Positions 52,189 through 54,177 of a stretch of DNA of 54,177 bases are shown here, one piece after another. Where the stretch lies: positions 1 through 54,177 of the forward strand of contig CACGBK010000008.1 in NCBI GenBank assembly GCA_902571385.1. The letters run 5' to 3'. Under the pieces are notes generated by a model. The model saw only the letters and a list, made by a program, of their open reading frames with translations. It ran no database searches and had not been told where the DNA came from. Source of the stretch: an uncultured Candidatus Actinomarina sp. Lineage in GTDB: Bacteria > Actinomycetota > Acidimicrobiia > Actinomarinales > Actinomarinaceae. The position numbers and the translations under genes were made by a program. Numbering within the stretch: position 1 is the first letter of the stretch; every line of letters begins with the position of its first letter.

Positions 52189-53313
52189 ATGATTGTTTAT
52201 TTAGCTCACTGGGATTGGATATTAACTCAATCAAGAAAAGACATTGTATCTAATATAAGTGACTCAGAATTTATGGCTGTTTGTCCTCTTGATGTAAATA
52301 AAACTGAACTTGAAAAATATTATGAAGTTACATTAGATTGGAAAATTAATAGAAATAAAATTTTAGATTATTCAGGAATAAGAAATCTCCGAAAAATAAT
52401 AAAATCTTTAAATTCTGATGATATTGTTCATGTTTTTACTTTAAAATCTGGTTTACTTTTTTCAATTGCAAACCTTTTTAGAAAGAATAAAACAAAAAAT
52501 ATATTAACTGTCACAGGGTTGGGCTATCTATTTAGCAATAACTTTAAAGCTAAGTTCTTAAAAATAATCTTAGGTTTTATGATTAAACAGTTTACAAATA
52601 AAAACTTTGATTTTCTCATGTTCCAAAACGGTGAAGATCAGAAAACTTTTATTAAATATTCAAAATATCAAGGTGAATCTTACATAATTCCAACCTCTGG
52701 TATCGAAACAAAGGAAATTGAAATAAAAAAAGAATACCGAAACGAAAATTTTAAAGTAATTATGGCCACAAGGTTAATAAATGACAAGGGTGTGTTTGAA
52801 TATCTGGAGCTAGCTAAGTTAATGAAAGATTCCGATTTTGAATTTTATCTGGCTGGAGATATTGATGAAGGAAACCCAGATTCATTAAGCAATGCTGATT
52901 TGGATAAAATTAAAAATAATAACTTTATAAATTATTTAGGACATATTGATGTAAATAAAGAACTTTGTAATTACGATATAAACATTGTCATGTCAAAGTA
53001 TGAGGGTTCTTCAAGAATACTTTTAGAATCTTTGTATATAGGTTTGATATGTTTAGCTAATAAAATTCCAGGGACAACTGAGTTAAGCTCAAAATTTGGT
53101 AATACATTTTTTATTGATGATAATAACATTCAAGAATTCAAAAAATATCTCGATGAAATAGCCAATTCAAATATTTTTTTTGAGGATAGTGCTAGTTTTA
53201 ATAGAGATTTAATTAATCAAAATTATACATCTGTAAAAATTGCATCTGCATACAGTAAAATTTATAAATATTTAAGGCAAGAAATCGAAGGCTACAGAAG
53301 TGAATTTATCTAA
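52189..53313 (+). CDS. Glycosyltransferase family 4 protein (PglA-like)
   Basis: The protein of about 374 residues starts Ile-Val-Tyr-Leu-Ala-His-Trp-Asp-Trp (2-10), followed by Ser-Arg-Lys-Asp, as in PglA/WbpY-like GT4 enzymes. Thr-Val-Thr-Gly-Leu-Gly-Tyr-Leu-Phe is near 105, the hinge Ala-Thr-Arg-Leu-Ile-Asn-Asp-Lys-Gly near 192-200, and Glu-Gly-Ser-Ser-Arg-Ile-Leu-Leu-Glu-Ser near 271, giving the donor-binding Glu pair. Family members often add the second sugar to a lipid-linked HexNAc. That fits the priming-type enzyme gene that overlaps its end by 14 bases. Confidence 0.83.
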   Translation: MIVYLAHWDWILTQSRKDIVSNISDSEFMAVCPLDVNKTELEKYYEVTLDWKINRNKILDYSGIRNLRKIIKSLNSDDIVHVFTLKSGLLFSIANLFRKNKTKNILTVTGLGYLFSNNFKAKFLKIILGFMIKQFTNKNFDFLMFQNGEDQKTFIKYSKYQGESYIIPTSGIETKEIEIKKEYRNENFKVIMATRLINDKGVFEYLELAKLMKDSDFEFYLAGDIDEGNPDSLSNADLDKIKNNNFINYLGHIDVNKELCNYDINIVMSKYEGSSRILLESLYIGLICLANKIPGTTELSSKFGNTFFIDDNNIQEFKKYLDEIANSNIFFEDSASFNRDLINQNYTSVKIASAYSKIYKYLRQEIEGYRSEFI

Positions 53314-54177
53314 TTTTCAAGTCTCTCTAACAAGTGCAGCAATTGCAACAATTTTATTGTCCATACTTTTTAATTGGATAACACTAAATAGAACAAAAGA
53401 TTTTATACCAAAAGAAAGAAAAAATGAAGAAAGACTATCTTTGAGATATGTCCCGCCATTTGGTGGTATTGCATGTTCTATTGCATTTTTGATATCTACA
53501 AGACTTCTAGGGCAAGCTGAAAGTAATTTCCTTTATATTGGCTTATTTGCAGTAATAATTTCAATTATCGGTTTCATAGATGATGTATACAATTTTAAAT
53601 GGTATTTAAAACTCATTTTCCAGATAATTATTGTCTACATACCTCTATACAATTTAAATATTTTTATAAATTTTGAATCGTTAATTGGAATAGAACTTAA
53701 TAATAATCTGAATTACTTAATTTCAACGTTTTGGATTATATTAATAATGAATGCAATAAATTTTATTGATAATATGGATGGGCTTGCTGTAGTTGTTTCG
53801 TCAGCTATTTGTATTCAGATTGCACTCTTAACGAATTATTTGAACCAATATAAGTTAACAGATATTTCTATTCTTCTGCTTTGTGCAATTGGAGGTTTTT
53901 TATATTTCAATTTCCCACCAGCAAAACTGTATTTTGGAGATTCTGGTAGCTTATTTATTGGTTTCTGTCTTGGATTTATGAGCATCTTGTATAATTGGGC
54001 TCCAGAAAATATTACGGTTTATACGTCTACACTAAGTCCAATTTTGTTGATTTTTTCTGTACCCCTACTTGATTTTCTTGTTGTAGTAACTTATAGAATA
54101 AGTATCGGAAAGTCTCCTACTACCGGTGGGACAGACCATATCTCGCATAGATTGCTTGCAAAGGGATTTTCTGAAAA
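53300..54177 (+). CDS. WecA/MraY-family phospho-sugar lipid transferase, 3' end cut by the window
   Basis: A frame opens at GTG 53300, inside the previous gene, and runs to the window end, giving 292 residues without a stop. Multiple membrane helices are clear. Family motifs are present: Val-Pro-Pro-Phe-Gly-Gly near 51, Gly-Phe-Ile-Asp-Asp-Val-Tyr near 91, Asn-Phe-Ile-Asp-Asn-Met-Asp-Gly near 153, Tyr-Phe-Gly-Asp-Ser-Gly-Ser near 212, and Gly-Gly-Thr-Asp-His-Ile-Ser-His-Arg near 276. It moves a HexNAc-1-phosphate from a UDP-sugar to undecaprenyl phosphate. The two short periplasmic/cytoplasmic loops and the His-rich late loop fit WecA/TagO rather than MraY. Confidence 0.88.
   Translation, partial: MNLSNFQVSLTSAAIATILLSILFNWITLNRTKDFIPKERKNEERLSLRYVPPFGGIACSIAFLISTRLLGQAESNFLYIGLFAVIISIIGFIDDVYNFKWYLKLIFQIIIVYIPLYNLNIFINFESLIGIELNNNLNYLISTFWIILIMNAINFIDNMDGLAVVVSSAICIQIALLTNYLNQYKLTDISILLLCAIGGFLYFNFPPAKLYFGDSGSLFIGFCLGFMSILYNWAPENITVYTSTLSPILLIFSVPLLDFLVVVTYRISIGKSPTTGGTDHISHRLLAKGFSE

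Noticed and set aside
1-54177. CRISPR arrays, insertion sequences, prophage genes, tRNA genes
   Set aside because: I saw no direct-repeat array, transposase or integrase motifs, terminal repeats, or tRNA T-loop signature in the window; a dedicated search was not possible.
26208-54177. Phase-variable homopolymer tracts in the polysaccharide genes
   Set aside because: Runs of A or T of 7-9 are frequent everywhere in this AT-rich DNA and all frames checked are intact, so no special switch is supported.

Overview
The window is a dense, strongly AT-rich bacterial chromosome segment. Almost all of it is coding. Most neighbouring genes overlap or sit a few bases apart, and GTG and TTG starts are common. 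I see no insertion sequences, phage genes, CRISPR arrays or tRNAs. The best guess is a small-genome marine actinobacterium of the Actinomarinales/Acidimicrobiia kind. The reasons are the Nif3, C4-zinc-ribbon, RNase HI gene order known from Actinobacteria, F420-type luciferase-like oxidoreductases, promoter-like -10 boxes placed as for leaderless mRNAs, and the extreme AT-rich streamlining. This placement is an inference; an AT-rich marine Chloroflexota lineage is the main alternative.

Layout. (1) 1-4612, minus strand: queG, ilvD, a metallophosphoesterase, a ROK sugar kinase and the start of a luciferase-like oxidoreductase. (2) 4631-17902, plus strand: an apparent leader peptide rich in Ile/Leu/Val codons and a terminator, then ilvB-ilvN-ilvC-leuA-leuB. 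These run without a gap into a nitroreductase, an rRNA/tRNA methyltransferase, a DnaQ-type exonuclease and a System I cytochrome c maturation set (ccmA, B, C, E, F, H, I-like, G-like). (3) 17928-18290: RNase P RNA with its own -10 box and a trailing hairpin. (4) 18322-26225: an F420-dependent oxidoreductase, a TauE/SafE permease, a YdjM-like membrane protein, RNase HI, zinc-ribbon protein, Nif3, an MMPL/RND exporter and an M15 peptidase. (5) 26208-54177: PEP carboxylase followed by a large polysaccharide assembly locus.

The polysaccharide locus can supply UDP-ManNAc and UDP-ManNAcA (WecB, WecC), UDP-glucuronate (Ugd), probably UDP-galacturonate (4-epimerase) and UDP-xylose (UXS). It also supplies at least one unusual sugar from a four-gene set at 41128-44555. 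It has two candidate lipid-carrier priming enzymes, six other glycosyltransferases, one flippase, two polymerase/ligase-like membrane proteins, an AsnB-type amidotransferase and a heparinase II/III-like lyase. Together these suggest a uronic-acid-rich, possibly amidated surface polymer.

The most notable items are the ilv leader-peptide attenuator, the fusion of branched-chain amino acid and cytochrome c maturation genes into one run, the uronate/amidotransferase/lyase polysaccharide locus, and the fact that all five convergent gene pairs overlap inside their coding ends.
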